Shown: one piece after another, positions 38,560 to 47,205 of the stretch
How the letters are laid out: the number at the start of each line of letters is the position of its first letter
Numbering within the stretch: position 1 is the stretch's first letter
NCBI GenBank assembly: GCA_963809175.1
Contig: CAWEIK010000003.1
Span: 1 to 64,000, forward strand
Direction: 5' to 3'
Source: JACCTU01 sp963809175
GTDB taxonomy: Bacteria > Actinomycetota > Thermoleophilia > Gaiellales > Gaiellaceae
Length of the DNA stretch: 64,000 nt
The notes under the pieces: generated by a model
What the model was told of the DNA's origin: nothing
Seen by the model: only the letters and a program-made list of their open reading frames with translations
The model's database searches: none
Translations under genes and position numbers: made by a program

Positions 38560-39606
38560 ATGGCGATCGACGCGCTGATCGACGAGCTCGAGCGCAAGTA
38601 CCGCGAGACGCAGGAGCGGATGTCCGATCCCGCCGTCTACAACGACCATCGCGAAGCCGCCGACACGGGCCGCCGGCTGAAAGAGCTCGAAGGCCCGTAC
38701 AAGCTGACGCAGGAGTGGCGCGAGATCACCGCCGATCTCGAAGCCGCCCGTGACGACGGCGACCTGCGCGAGCTCGTTCCCGACCTCGAGGCTCGGCTCG
38801 CCGCGCTCGAGGAGGAGCTGAAGCTCGCGCTCGTCGAGACCGACCCGGCCGACAGCAAGGACGTGATCCTCGAGGTGCGGCAGGGCGTCGGCGGCGACGA
38901 GGCCGCTCTCTGGGCCGCCGAGGTGCTTCGGATGCTGACGCGCTACGCAGAGCGGCGCGGGTGGAAGACCGAGACGCTCGGCGGCTCGCCGAACGAGTTC
39001 GGCGGCATCAAGGAGATGACGATCGCGGTGAAGGGCGACGGTGCGTACTCCGTGTTCAAGTGGGAGGGCGGCACGCACCGCGTGCAACGCGTGCCCGAGA
39101 CCGAGTCGCAGGGGCGCATCCACACGTCGACCGCGACCGTCGCCGTGATGCCGGAGGCGGAAGAGGTCGAGATCGAGATCGACCCGAACGACCTGAAGAT
39201 CGACGTCTACCGCTCGACCGGCCCGGGCGGCCAGAGCGTCAACACGACCGACTCGGCCGTCCGCATCACGCACGCGCCGACCGGCACCGTCGTCTCGATG
39301 CAGGACGAGAAGTCGCAGCTCCAGAACAAGGCCAAGGCGATGCGCGTCCTCCGGGCGCGGCTCTACGAGCTCGAGCGCGAGAAGCAGCAGGCCGCGCTTG
39401 CCGCGACGCGCCGCTCGCAGATCGGGACGGGCGAGCGGGCCGAGAAGATCCGCACGTACAACTTCGCCGAGAACCGCGTGACCGACCATCGCATCCACCT
39501 GACGCAGCACAAGCTCGACCGCGTCCTCGAAGGCGAGCTCGACGACTTCACCGAGGCGCTCGCCGCAGAAGAGCGGCGCCGCGCGCTCGAAGCCACGCCG
39601 GCGTGA
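38560..39606 (+). CDS. prfA: Peptide chain release factor 1
   Basis: Recognises UAA and UAG and triggers peptide release. 348 residues; the codon-recognition tripeptide is PET in QRVPETESQG (PxT, RF1 type, not SPF of RF2), and the catalytic GGQ lies in YRSTGPGGQSVNTTDSAVRI. The N-terminal coiled domain and the C-terminal LTQHKLDRVLEGELDDF are as expected. Its stop overlaps the prmC start in GTGA; PrmC methylates the Gln of this GGQ. Confidence 0.97.
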   Translation: MAIDALIDELERKYRETQERMSDPAVYNDHREAADTGRRLKELEGPYKLTQEWREITADLEAARDDGDLRELVPDLEARLAALEEELKLALVETDPADSKDVILEVRQGVGGDEAALWAAEVLRMLTRYAERRGWKTETLGGSPNEFGGIKEMTIAVKGDGAYSVFKWEGGTHRVQRVPETESQGRIHTSTATVAVMPEAEEVEIEIDPNDLKIDVYRSTGPGGQSVNTTDSAVRITHAPTGTVVSMQDEKSQLQNKAKAMRVLRARLYELEREKQQAALAATRRSQIGTGERAEKIRTYNFAENRVTDHRIHLTQHKLDRVLEGELDDFTEALAAEERRRALEATPA

Positions 39607-40428
39607 CCGTCGGCGAGGTGCTGCGCCGGGCGACGGAGTTCCTCGCCGGCAAGGGAGTCGACAGCCCGCGGCTGGACGCCGAGCACCTGCTCGGGAAGGC
39701 ACTCGGCCTCTCGCGCGTCGAGTTGTACATGCACCACGACCGGCCGCTCTCCGACGCAGAGCGCGACGCGTACCGCGAGCTCGTGCGCAGGCGTGGCGAG
39801 CGGGAGCCACTCGCCTACGTCCTCGGCGAGTGGGGCTTTCGGCGGCTGACGTTGAAGACCGACCGCCGCGCGCTCGTGCCGCGTCCCGAGACCGAAGTCG
39901 GTCGTCGAGCGCTGCCTCGCGCTCTTGAACGGCGGGACGCCGCGCGTGCTCGACGTCGGCACCGGGACGGGCGCGATCGCGCTCGCGATCGTGGACGAGC
40001 ATCCGGGCGCGAAGGTTCGCGCGCTCGACGTGTCGCCCGACGCTCTGGCGCTGGCTCGCGAGAACGCCGAGTTGACGGGGCTCGAGATCGAGCTCGTCGA
40101 GGGCGACCTCGTCGGCGGTCTCGGCGACCGGGAATACGATCTGATCGTGTCGAACCCGCCGTACATCGCGCAGGACGAGATCGGCACGCTCGCCCCGGAA
40201 GTCAAGGACTGGGAGCCGCGCCTTGCGACGGTCGGCGACGAGCACACGGCGCAGATCGCCGAGCACGCGCTCGACGCACTCGTTCCGGGCGGTCATCTCG
40301 TGCTCGAGGTCGCCGACGCGCGGGCGGGCGCGGCGGCTGAGCTGCTCGAGCGCCTCGGCTACGACGAGGTCGCCGTGACGGAGGACCTCGCCGGCCGGGA
40401 TCGGATCGTCGAGGGGAAGCGGCCGTGA
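39603..40428 (+). CDS. prmC: Release factor glutamine methyltransferase, one frameshift
   Basis: SAM-dependent N5-glutamine methyltransferase acting on the GGQ of RF1 and RF2. The N-terminal helical domain (LRRATEFLAGKGVDSPRLDAEHLL) and YVLGEWGF, RPETEV come first; an extra base near 39899 then breaks the frame, after which VLDVGTGTGAIAL (motif I) and the substrate motif NPPYI follow. Corrected length 274 residues, normal for HemK/PrmC. GTG 39603 overlaps prfA and its TGA overlaps tsaC, so the three are coupled. Confidence 0.94.
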
Positions 40429-41012
40429 TCGAGACCGCCGTCGATGCGCTGAACGCGGGCAAGGTCGTCGTCCTGCCGACCGACACCGTGTACGGGCTCT
40501 GCGTCTCGCCGTACCGGGAGGAGCCCGCGCGGAAGCTGTTCGAGCTGAAGGGCCGCGACGACGGGCAGCCGATCTCCCTCGTCGCATCCGACCTCGAGCT
40601 GATGTTCGAGTGTGTCCCGGAGCTTCGCGGCCGTTCCGGGACGATCGCGCGCGAGCTGCTGCCCGGGCCGTACACCTTGATCTTCCCGAACCCGGCGCAG
40701 CGCTACCGGTGGCTGACCGGGACACGGCCCGACACGATCGGCGTGCGCGTCCCCGTCCTCGAGGGCTACGGAAAGCAGGTGCTCGACCGGGTCGGCGCGG
40801 TCGCCGCCACGAGCGCGAACGTCCACGGCGGCCCCGATCCGAAGACGATCGCGGAGATCCCCCAGGAGATCCTGAACGGCGTCGCGGAGGCCGTCGACGC
40901 CGGGGAGCTTCCGGGCCTCCCCTCGACCGTGATCGACTTCACGGGCGAGCGGCCCGTCGTTCTCCGCGAGGGCGCCGGCGACGTCGAGCGCGCCCTCGCA
41001 GTGCTGGCCTGA
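40425..41012 (+). CDS. tsaC: L-threonylcarbamoyladenylate synthase (Sua5/YrdC family)
   Basis: Makes threonylcarbamoyl-AMP from threonine, bicarbonate and ATP for t6A37 of ANN-decoding tRNAs. 195 residues, the single-domain YrdC/TsaC size without the Sua5 C-terminal domain. Motifs: VVVLPTDTVYGLC, KGRDDGQPISLV (KxR...SLxxP-like nucleotide site), LLPGPYTLIF, IGVRVP and ATSANVHGG, ending with the PSTVIDFT block. The start overlaps prmC by GTGA. Confidence 0.95.
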   Translation: MIETAVDALNAGKVVVLPTDTVYGLCVSPYREEPARKLFELKGRDDGQPISLVASDLELMFECVPELRGRSGTIARELLPGPYTLIFPNPAQRYRWLTGTRPDTIGVRVPVLEGYGKQVLDRVGAVAATSANVHGGPDPKTIAEIPQEILNGVAEAVDAGELPGLPSTVIDFTGERPVVLREGAGDVERALAVLA

Positions 41013-41020
41013 GGCGCCAG

Positions 41021-41045
41021 TAGCATCCCGGGAGACTTCCCCGGG
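41021..41045 (+). promoter_or_regulatory. Promoter -10 and leader hairpin of glyA
   Basis: TAGCAT (41021-41026) is followed at once by CCCGGG-AGACTTC-CCCGGG (41027-41045), a palindromic hairpin, then GGAAGGAG as a Shine-Dalgarno ahead of ATG 41058. Unlike most genes here this start has a clear ribosome site. Confidence 0.42.
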
Positions 41046-41057
41046 AAGGAGAGCCGC

Positions 41058-42992
41058 ATGGCCGTCGCGCAGGAAACCCTCCAGCACCTTCAGACCGCCG
41101 GCCTCGCAGAGGTCGATCCCGAGATCGCGGAGCTGCTCACCGCGGAGCTCGAGCGGCAGCGCGGTCAGATCGAGCTGATCGCGTCGGAGAACTTCACCTG
41201 GCCGAGCGTCTTCGAGGCGGTCGGGTCGGTGCCGACGAACAAGTACGCGGAGGGCTATCCGGGCAAGCGCTACTACGGCGGCTGCGAGGTCGTCGACGAG
41301 ATCGAGACGATCGCGATCGAGCGCGCGAAGTCGCTCTTCGCCGCCGAGCACGCGAACGTGCAGCCCCACGCCGGCGCGCAGGCGAACATGGGCGTGTACT
41401 TCGCCGCGCTCCAGCCCGGCGACACGATCCTGTCGATGAAGCTCGACTCCGGCGGCCACCTGTCGCATGGGCTCAAGGTCAACTTCTCCGGGCGGCTCTA
41501 CACGATCGTCGGCTACGGGGTCGATCGCGAGACGTCGCTCGTCGACTACGACGAGGTGCTCACGCTTGCGAAGGAGCACCGGCCGAAGCTGATCATCTGC
41601 GGCGGCTCGGCGTATCCCCGCGCGATCGAAGCGGACCGCTTCCGCGAGATCGCCGACGAGGTCGACGCGCTCCTGATGTGCGACATGGCGCACTTCGCAG
41701 GTCTGGTCGCAGCCGGTCTGCACGCGAACCCGATGCCGCACTGCGACTTCGTCACCTCGACGACGCACAAGACGCTCGCAGGCCCTCGCGCGGGGTTCAT
41801 CCTCTGCAAGGAGGAGTTCGCGAAGGACGTCGACCGCGCGGTCTTCCCCGGGATGCAGGGCGGTCCGCTCGAGCACACGATCGCGGCGAAAGCGGCGTGC
41901 TTCAAGATCGCGATGACCGACGCCTTCCGCGACTACCAGTCGCAGGTGCGAGCGAACGCCGACGTGCTCGGCGAGACGCTGATGCAAGGCGGGCTCGACC
42001 TGCTCACGGGCGGGACCGACACGCACCTCCTGCAGATCGACCTGCGGAAGTCGGAGTGGACGGGCAAGGACGCGGAGGAGCGGCTGCACGAGGTCAAGCT
42101 GACCGTCAACCGCAACACGGTGCCGTTCGACGAACGTCCGCCGACCGTCGGCTCCGGCGTTCGCGTCGGCACGCCGGCCGCGACGATGCGCGGGTTCGAC
42201 GAGGACGACTTCCGCGAGGTCGGCTCGGTGATGGTCGACGCGCTCGCGGGTGCTCCGGATCTCGCAGGGCTGAACGCGCGCATCGACGCGCTCTGCGCCA
42301 AGCGGCCGCTCTACCCGGGGTTCCGCGGCTACACCACGTACGACGACGTGAGCGCGACCGCGACCGGCCGCGTCACGCACGTGACGCACCCGCTCGTGCA
42401 ACACAAGCTGTCGTACCTGCGTGACAAGGACACGCCGACCGTCCACTTCCGGAAGCTCGTCGAGGAGGTCACGCTGCTCCTGACCTACGAGGCGACGAAG
42501 GAGTTCCCGACGGAGGACGTCGTGATCGAGACGCCGCTCGAGACCGCTCCGTTTCCCCGGATCGCCGGCAAGAAGGTCGCCGTCACCCCGGTGCTCCGCG
42601 CGGGGGTCGGGATGCTCGACGGCGTGCTCTCGCTGATCTCGAGCGCACGCGTCGGGTTCATCGGCATGTACCGCGACGAGGAGACGCTGCAGCCGGTGCA
42701 GTACTTCGTGAAGCTGCCGGCCGACATGAACGACCGTGACGCGATCGTGCTCGACCCGATGCTTGCGACCGGCAACTCGAGCGCCGCCGCGATCGAGGTC
42801 GTCAAGGAAGCGGGAGCCCGGACGGTGACGCTCGTCTGCCTCGTCGCGGTCCAGGAGGGCATCGACCGCGTGCATCGCGACCACCCCGACGTGCACATCG
42901 TGTGCGCTGCGATCGACCGTGAGCTGAACGAGCGCGGCTTCATCGTTCCGGGCCTCGGCGACGCGGGCGACCGGCTCTACGGCACGAAGTAG
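41058..42992 (+). CDS. glyA-upp: Serine hydroxymethyltransferase in one frame with uracil phosphoribosyltransferase
   Basis: One open frame of 644 codons. Residues 1 to about 428 are GlyA, which makes glycine and methylene-tetrahydrofolate from serine: IELIASENFTWPSV, NKYAEGYPGKRYYGGCE, the PLP lysine in TTHKTLAGPRAG and GTPAATMRGFDE. Residues about 440-644 are Upp, salvaging uracil to UMP. Both parts look complete. At the joint (42348-42351) the sequence is GTGA, the same start/stop overlap seen at many other junctions here, so two separate genes joined by one extra base just before it is a serious alternative to a true fusion. A good Shine-Dalgarno (GGAAGGAG) precedes ATG 41058. Confidence 0.88.
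   Translation: MAVAQETLQHLQTAGLAEVDPEIAELLTAELERQRGQIELIASENFTWPSVFEAVGSVPTNKYAEGYPGKRYYGGCEVVDEIETIAIERAKSLFAAEHANVQPHAGAQANMGVYFAALQPGDTILSMKLDSGGHLSHGLKVNFSGRLYTIVGYGVDRETSLVDYDEVLTLAKEHRPKLIICGGSAYPRAIEADRFREIADEVDALLMCDMAHFAGLVAAGLHANPMPHCDFVTSTTHKTLAGPRAGFILCKEEFAKDVDRAVFPGMQGGPLEHTIAAKAACFKIAMTDAFRDYQSQVRANADVLGETLMQGGLDLLTGGTDTHLLQIDLRKSEWTGKDAEERLHEVKLTVNRNTVPFDERPPTVGSGVRVGTPAATMRGFDEDDFREVGSVMVDALAGAPDLAGLNARIDALCAKRPLYPGFRGYTTYDDVSATATGRVTHVTHPLVQHKLSYLRDKDTPTVHFRKLVEEVTLLLTYEATKEFPTEDVVIETPLETAPFPRIAGKKVAVTPVLRAGVGMLDGVLSLISSARVGFIGMYRDEETLQPVQYFVKLPADMNDRDAIVLDPMLATGNSSAAAIEVVKEAGARTVTLVCLVAVQEGIDRVHRDHPDVHIVCAAIDRELNERGFIVPGLGDAGDRLYGTK
42348..42992 (+). CDS. upp: Uracil phosphoribosyltransferase domain (or separate upp gene)
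   Basis: From GTG 42348 the product would be 214 residues, the normal Upp length. It has HPLVQHKLSYLRDKDT, FRKLVEEVTLLLTYEA, the PRPP loop LDPMLATGNSSAAAIE and the uracil-binding C-terminal GLGDAGDRLYGT. It converts uracil and PRPP to UMP. In the sequence as given it is in frame with the upstream serine hydroxymethyltransferase; whether it is translated separately depends on whether the base before GTGA is genuine. Confidence 0.85.
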   Translation: MSATATGRVTHVTHPLVQHKLSYLRDKDTPTVHFRKLVEEVTLLLTYEATKEFPTEDVVIETPLETAPFPRIAGKKVAVTPVLRAGVGMLDGVLSLISSARVGFIGMYRDEETLQPVQYFVKLPADMNDRDAIVLDPMLATGNSSAAAIEVVKEAGARTVTLVCLVAVQEGIDRVHRDHPDVHIVCAAIDRELNERGFIVPGLGDAGDRLYGTK

Positions 42993-43002
42993 GCCACGGT
43001 GT

Positions 43003-44127
43003 GTGCTGGACGAGCTGAGGGAGACGCCCGAGGTCGTCTGGGGCTTCGCGCTCGCGCTCGGGATCGTGCTGTTGCTCACGCCCGCGATCGGGCAGATGGC
43101 GCGGCGGATCGGCGCGGTCGACGCGCCCGAAGCGCGGCGGCTGAACGAGCTGCCGGTGCCGCGGCTCGGCGGGCTCGCGCTCTTCGTCGGCATCCTCGTG
43201 CCGGCGCTCGCGTTCCTCGACCTGAACCGCGAGGCGCGCGGGCTGCTGCTCGGCGCGGCGATCGCGACCACGGTCGGGGCGATCGACGACTTCCGCGGTC
43301 TCGCGTGGTGGCAGAAGCTCGCGGGCCAGGTGACCGCGGCCGCGGTGCCGGCGACGTTCGGGATCTACATCGACCGCTTCAACTTCCCGTTCCTGGCCGA
43401 TCCCTACATCGAGCTGCCGACGTGGCTCGGCGTCGGCGCCACGATCGTCTGGGTGGTCGCGCTGATGAACATGGTCAACTTCCTCGACGGGATGGACGGC
43501 CTGGCGGCCGGCGTCTGCGGGATCGCGGGCTTCACGTTCGCGGTGATCGCGCTCTCGCTCGGCAAGCCGACAGCTGCCGTGTTCTCCGCGATCGTCGCCG
43601 GGGCGTGCTTCGGCTTCCTGCGCCACAACTTCTTCCCGGCGCGGATCTTCATGGGCGACTCGGGGGCGCTGCTGCTGGGGTATGCGCTCGCGACGATCGC
43701 GATCCAGGGGCTGCTGAAAACGGCGTCGACCGTCGTGCTGTTCTTCCCGCTCGTCATGCTCGCGATCCCGATCCTCGACACGACGTTCGTCCTCGCCCGG
43801 AGGATCAAGCACGGCCAGAAGCTCTACGCAGCCGACCAGTCGCACCTGCACTTCCGGTTCCTGCGGCGGGGCTTCTCGCAGCGGCGAGCCGCGCTCACGA
43901 TGTACGCGTGGTGCGTCACGCTCGCGGGGGCGGCGTTCGCGACGCGCTTCGTCCCCTTCCGCGAAGGCGGTGAGTGGCACCTGTGGCCGACGCTCCTGGC
44001 GCTCGCGATCGGTCTCGTCGCGGTCGCGTTCTCGGTCTACGTCGTCTACGTCCTCGAGATCGTGAAGCTCACGAACCGCCGCGGCCGCCGGCGCGAGGAA
44101 GCCGAGCGCGAGCGCAAGACCGCCTAG
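43003..44127 (+). CDS. Polyprenyl-phosphate HexNAc-1-phosphate transferase (MraY/WecA family)
   Basis: Integral membrane enzyme that loads a GlcNAc- or MurNAc-type 1-phosphate onto a polyprenyl phosphate carrier to begin wall or envelope glycan synthesis. 374 residues, around ten to eleven helices. Catalytic aspartates: GAIDDFRGLAWW and NMVNFLDGMDGLAAG; the loop MGDSGALLLG; and HxH-type SHLHFRFLRRGFSQR near the C-terminus, typical of WecA/TagO rather than MraY. The orthologous position in mycobacteria (rfe, just before the ATP synthase genes) supports this. GTG 43003 start. Its TAG shares CTAG with the convergent hydrolase gene. Confidence 0.9.
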   Translation: MLDELRETPEVVWGFALALGIVLLLTPAIGQMARRIGAVDAPEARRLNELPVPRLGGLALFVGILVPALAFLDLNREARGLLLGAAIATTVGAIDDFRGLAWWQKLAGQVTAAAVPATFGIYIDRFNFPFLADPYIELPTWLGVGATIVWVVALMNMVNFLDGMDGLAAGVCGIAGFTFAVIALSLGKPTAAVFSAIVAGACFGFLRHNFFPARIFMGDSGALLLGYALATIAIQGLLKTASTVVLFFPLVMLAIPILDTTFVLARRIKHGQKLYAADQSHLHFRFLRRGFSQRRAALTMYAWCVTLAGAAFATRFVPFREGGEWHLWPTLLALAIGLVAVAFSVYVVYVLEIVKLTNRRGRRREEAERERKTA

Positions 44128-44834
44128 GTCGAGACGAACGCTTCCAGGACCGCGTTGAACGGCTCGCCGAGGCGAGGGACCGAGTGACCGGCGCCCGGGA
44201 GCACGGCCCGCTGCGCGCCGAGGTGCTGCTCGAGGACGTCGCAGACCGCGTCGAAGGCCGCGCTGTGGCCGCCGGAGACGACGAGCTTCGGAAAGGGCGC
44301 CGCCGCAAGCTCCGCCAGGGGGATGACCGCCTCGTGGGGGAAGCGCTCCGCAATCGCCGCCCGGGCGCCGGCCTCGATCGCGGGCGAGAGCGGTTCGCGC
44401 AGGTTCAGCGACGATCCGACGAGCGGGAGGAAGAACTCGAGGTACGCCAGCGGCTCCGTCGGCACTCCCGCCTCGAAGTGGCCGAGGAACTCCTCGACCG
44501 CGGGGTGGCCTCGCGCGAGGCCGAAGGCGGGCGGCTCGACGACCGTCAGCGAGGCGAGCGGCGCTCGCGCCGCGGCAAGGAGCGAGACCACCGCGCCGTA
44601 GGAGTGGGCCGCGAGGTGGTCGCCCGGCTCGAGCAGCGCGGCGAGCTCCTTCGCCTGCGACTCGAAGTCGATCTCCTCGAGTGGGGCGTTCGGCGGGTAG
44701 CCGGACCGGGTGGGCACGACCAGCTCGAAGTGCTCGGCAAGCGGCTTCTGCGCGTTCCACGTGAGCCAACCGGGCGCGACCGAGCCGTGGACGAGCACGA
44801 GCCGGGGACCCGAGCCGAGACGCTCGACATGCAT
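44124..44834 (-). CDS. Alpha/beta hydrolase
   Basis: 236 residues: oxyanion region LVLVHGSVAPGW, nucleophile elbow AHSYGA (A-H-S-x-G), late acid/His region VVSGGHSAAFDAV and PGAGHSVPRLGEPFNAVLE. The substrate is unknown; it could be an esterase or thioesterase. It is inserted on the opposite strand between the wecA-like gene and the ATP synthase operon, which in other actinobacteria are adjacent. Its stop overlaps the wecA-like stop by 4 bases at CTAG. Confidence 0.84.
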   Translation of the reverse strand: MHVERLGSGPRLVLVHGSVAPGWLTWNAQKPLAEHFELVVPTRSGYPPNAPLEEIDFESQAKELAALLEPGDHLAAHSYGAVVSLLAAARAPLASLTVVEPPAFGLARGHPAVEEFLGHFEAGVPTEPLAYLEFFLPLVGSSLNLREPLSPAIEAGARAAIAERFPHEAVIPLAELAAAPFPKLVVSGGHSAAFDAVCDVLEQHLGAQRAVLPGAGHSVPRLGEPFNAVLEAFVST

Positions 44835-44851
44835 CGCACAATCATTAGCTG

Positions 44852-44875
44852 AAACCCGCTTGGAAAGCGGGTTTT
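44852..44875 (+). terminator. Hairpin upstream of the ATP synthase operon
   Basis: AAACCCGCTT-GGA-AAGCGGGTTT is a perfect 10-bp inverted repeat with a 3-base loop followed by one more T. On the plus strand it ends about 20 bases before the -10 of the atp operon, so it would insulate the operon from upstream transcription. Confidence 0.6.
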
Positions 44876-44893
44876 CGGTGTTACGAGCTTTGG

Positions 44894-44899
44894 TATGCT
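44894..44899 (+). promoter_or_regulatory. -10 element of the ATP synthase operon
   Basis: TATGCT preceded by TTTGG ends 8 bases before GTG 44908, again consistent with a leaderless message. A clear -35 is not visible; that position overlaps the hairpin arm. Confidence 0.5.
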
Positions 44900-44907
44900 C
44901 GCCTCGA

Positions 44908-45108
44908 GTGGTTGAACCCGCCCGCCCGTCTCTTCAGCTCGCCGGCGCAGGGGGAACCCTGATCGGGACGACGACTGCATGCGGCATCGTCGGCACGGTC
45001 GTCGGCTGGGCGCTCGGCTCCTGGCCAGTCGGCCTGATGGTCGGGCTCGTGATCGGGATCCCGGTCGGGATCTTCACGGTGTACCGGCGCTACCGGGAGG
45101 CGATGTGA
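44908..45108 (+). CDS. AtpZ/AtpI-like small membrane protein (ATPase_gene1 family)
   Basis: 66 residues with two membrane helices (TTTACGIVGTVVGWALGSW and LMVGLVIGIPVGIFTVYRRY). The Gly-rich helix-GW-helix pattern is that of the small AtpZ/AtpI proteins encoded at the head of F-type ATP synthase operons, thought to aid c-ring assembly or Mg uptake. GTG 44908 follows a -10 hexamer and the next gene overlaps its stop (GTGA). Identification rests on context plus pattern because the protein is so short. Confidence 0.72.
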   Translation: MVEPARPSLQLAGAGGTLIGTTTACGIVGTVVGWALGSWPVGLMVGLVIGIPVGIFTVYRRYREAM

Positions 45109-45500
45109 GACCGGCGATGTTCGAGACCCCGCGTGCCGCACCCGGCCGGTTGCTCCCCGCGCTCGCCACGGCGGGCCTCTTCGTGCTTGCGCTGCCCGTG
45201 TTCATCGTCGCCGACCTGCCGATCGGTGGCTGGGTGCTCGCCCTCGTTCTCTGGCTCGCGTCGCAGGGCTTCGCGCTGCTGCTGGCGCGGCTCGGGGTGG
45301 GCGCCGATAAGCTCGCGGCCTCGGGCGTGGTGGGGATCGGAATGACTTTGCGCTCGGTCGCGGTCGGCGTCGTGCTGATCGCGGTCGCGGCGTCTGACGC
45401 ACGGCTCGGCCTCTCGGCTGCGCTTCTCTATGCGCTCGCGTACACGCTCGAGCTCGGCGTCTCGCTCGCGACGTACTTCGGCCAGGAGACGACGCCGTGA
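45105..45500 (+). CDS. ATP synthase protein I-like membrane protein
   Basis: 131 residues with four predicted helices (LLPALATAGLFVLALPVFIV, WVLALVLWLASQGFALL, SVAVGVVLIAVAASD, LSAALLYALAYTLELGVSL), the AtpI architecture. It occupies the position of mycobacterial Rv1303 between the wecA-like gene and atpB. Start GTG 45105 overlaps the previous stop; an internal ATG (45117) is an alternative. Its stop overlaps the atpB GTG. Sequence conservation in this family is low, so the role is inferred mainly from location. Confidence 0.68.
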   Translation: MRPAMFETPRAAPGRLLPALATAGLFVLALPVFIVADLPIGGWVLALVLWLASQGFALLLARLGVGADKLAASGVVGIGMTLRSVAVGVVLIAVAASDARLGLSAALLYALAYTLELGVSLATYFGQETTP

Positions 45501-46370
45501 AGCTGCTCCTGCTGAACGCGCTTACCCTCGCCGCGGAGGCGCCTGCCGCCGAGGAGGAGAAGTTCGACCCTTCGCACGAGTTCGAGCTGCCCGCCTGGGT
45601 CTCGATCCACATCGGTCCGCTCGACATGTCGATCAACAAGGCCGTCGTCTACCTCTGGATCGGCACCGCCTTGACGATCCTGCTCGGGATCGTGCTCATG
45701 CGCTTGCGGCTCCGCGTCACTCCGGACCGCCGCCAGACGATCGGCGAACAGATCTACGACATCGCGCAGGTGCAGATCGCCGAGCAGGGCCTGCCGACGA
45801 AGGCAATCGGGCGCTGGTTCCCGTACGTCGCCACGCTCTTGCTCTTCATCTGGACGATCAACATGATCGGGTTCATCCCGCTTGCCGTTGACAGGGGAGA
45901 CGTTCGAGCTCGCGGGCGTCGAGCTCCCGGTCTGGGGAATCTACGCCGCGACGTCGTCGATCTCGGTGACCCTCGCGTTGGCGCTGATGACGTGGTTCTT
46001 CACGCATTACGAAGGCATCCGCAACAACGGCGTCGCCGGCTACTTCAAGAGCTGGATCCCGGAGGTCCCGCGCGCTCTCTACCCCCTGATCATCCCACTC
46101 GAGATTCTCGGGCAGTTCATGCGACTGATCTCGCTGTCAGTGCGTCTCTTCGCGAACATGCTCGCGGGCCACATGCTGATCCTGACGTTCATCGGCCTGG
46201 TCTTCCTGACCTCCTCGTTCGTCGTCGGGCTCGTGGCGGGCGTTGCGCTCACGGGCGTCGCGACCCTCTTCTATCTCTTCGAGGTCGTCATCGTCGTCTC
46301 GATTCAGGCGTTTATCTTCGCCGCACTGTCCGCCATCTACATCGGCTCGGCGATCGAGCCGGAGCATTAA
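45497..46370 (+). CDS. atpB: ATP synthase subunit a, one frameshift
   Basis: Membrane F0 subunit forming the proton half-channels beside the c-ring. One extra T near 45881 breaks the frame (NMIGFIPL then PLTGETFEL); corrected length is 290 residues. The essential Arg lies in RLISLSVRLFANMLAGHML, followed by helices LILTFIGLVFL and VIVVSIQAFIFAALSAIYIGSA. The N-terminus is exposed and acidic (EEEKFDPSHEFELP). The start GTG overlaps the preceding stop, and a strong AAGGAGG for atpE overlaps its own stop codon. Confidence 0.94.
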
Positions 46371-46380
46371 GGAGGCCACG

Positions 46381-46641
46381 TTGGAGTTTCTTCTCTTCGA
46401 AACGACCGGTGACGTCGCGGATCAGGGCAAGGCCATTGCCCTGGCACTCGGGATCGGGCTCGGCTCGGTCGGGGCCGGCATCGGCATCGGGAACATCTTC
46501 GGCTCGATGATCCAGTCCGTCGCGCGCCAGCCTGAGTTGCGCGGCGAGCTGCAGGGGATCATGTGGCTCGGCTTCGCACTCTGCGAGGCGGTCGTCTTCT
46601 ACGGCCTGCTGGGCGGGATCCTCGCGTTCGTCCTCGTCTGA
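46381..46641 (+). CDS. atpE: ATP synthase subunit c
   Basis: 86-residue proteolipid that forms the rotating c-ring. Two helices: the first contains the Gly ladder GIGLGSVGAGIGIGNIFG, the polar loop is RQPEL, and the second carries the ion-binding Glu in LCEAVVFYGLLGGILAF. The binding site lacks the extra polar residues typical of sodium-coupled rings, so proton coupling is likely. TTG start at 46381, supported by AAGGAGG at 46369-46375. The stop overlaps the next ATG (TGATG). Confidence 0.96.
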   Translation: MEFLLFETTGDVADQGKAIALALGIGLGSVGAGIGIGNIFGSMIQSVARQPELRGELQGIMWLGFALCEAVVFYGLLGGILAFVLV

Positions 46642-47205
46642 TGCTCGCGACACTCTCTTCCGCTGGCGGCCGAGGCCGCGTCCGACGACAAGTCGGGGCT
46701 CATCAAGCCGATCCCCGGCCTGATGATCTGGACCCTGCTGTCGTTCCTGATCGCGTTCCTCGTGCTGCGGAAGTACGCGTTCGGCCCGATCCAGCAGATC
46801 ATCGACCAGCGCCGCGAGCGGATCGCCGAGGCGCTTCGCGAGGCCGACAACGCCCGCGACGAGGCACGCAGGCTGCTCGAGGAGCACAAGAGCCTGATGC
46901 AGCAGGCGCGCGGCCAGTCCGAGGAGATCCTCGCCGAGGCGCGCCGCGTCGCCGAGTCGCAGCGCGAGCGCGTGCGCAAGGAGACCGAGGAGGACCGGCA
47001 GCGGCGGCTCGAGGAGACCAAGCGCCAGATCGAGGCGGAGACGCACCGCGCGCTCGGCGAGATTCGGCGCGCGGTCGCGGACCTCGCGCTCGTCGCGGCG
47101 GCGCGGGTCACGCGCGGCGCGCTCGACCCGAAGGCGCACCGCACGCTGATCGACGACGCGATCAAGGAGCTCGACTTCTCGAAGCTGGAGAAGGAGCCGG
47201 TCTAG
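46641..47205 (+). CDS. atpF: ATP synthase subunit b, one frameshift
   Basis: Peripheral stalk subunit. From ATG 46641 the frame breaks near 46662; dropping one extra base gives 187 residues reading MLATLSSLAAEAASDDKSG, then the single membrane helix MIWTLLSFLIAFLVLRKYAF, then a long charged coiled coil (about 60-170: RREADNARDEARRLLEEHK-type heptads). The internal ATG at 46723 would truncate the periplasmic start, so 46641 is preferred. atpH begins directly after the stop. Confidence 0.9.
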
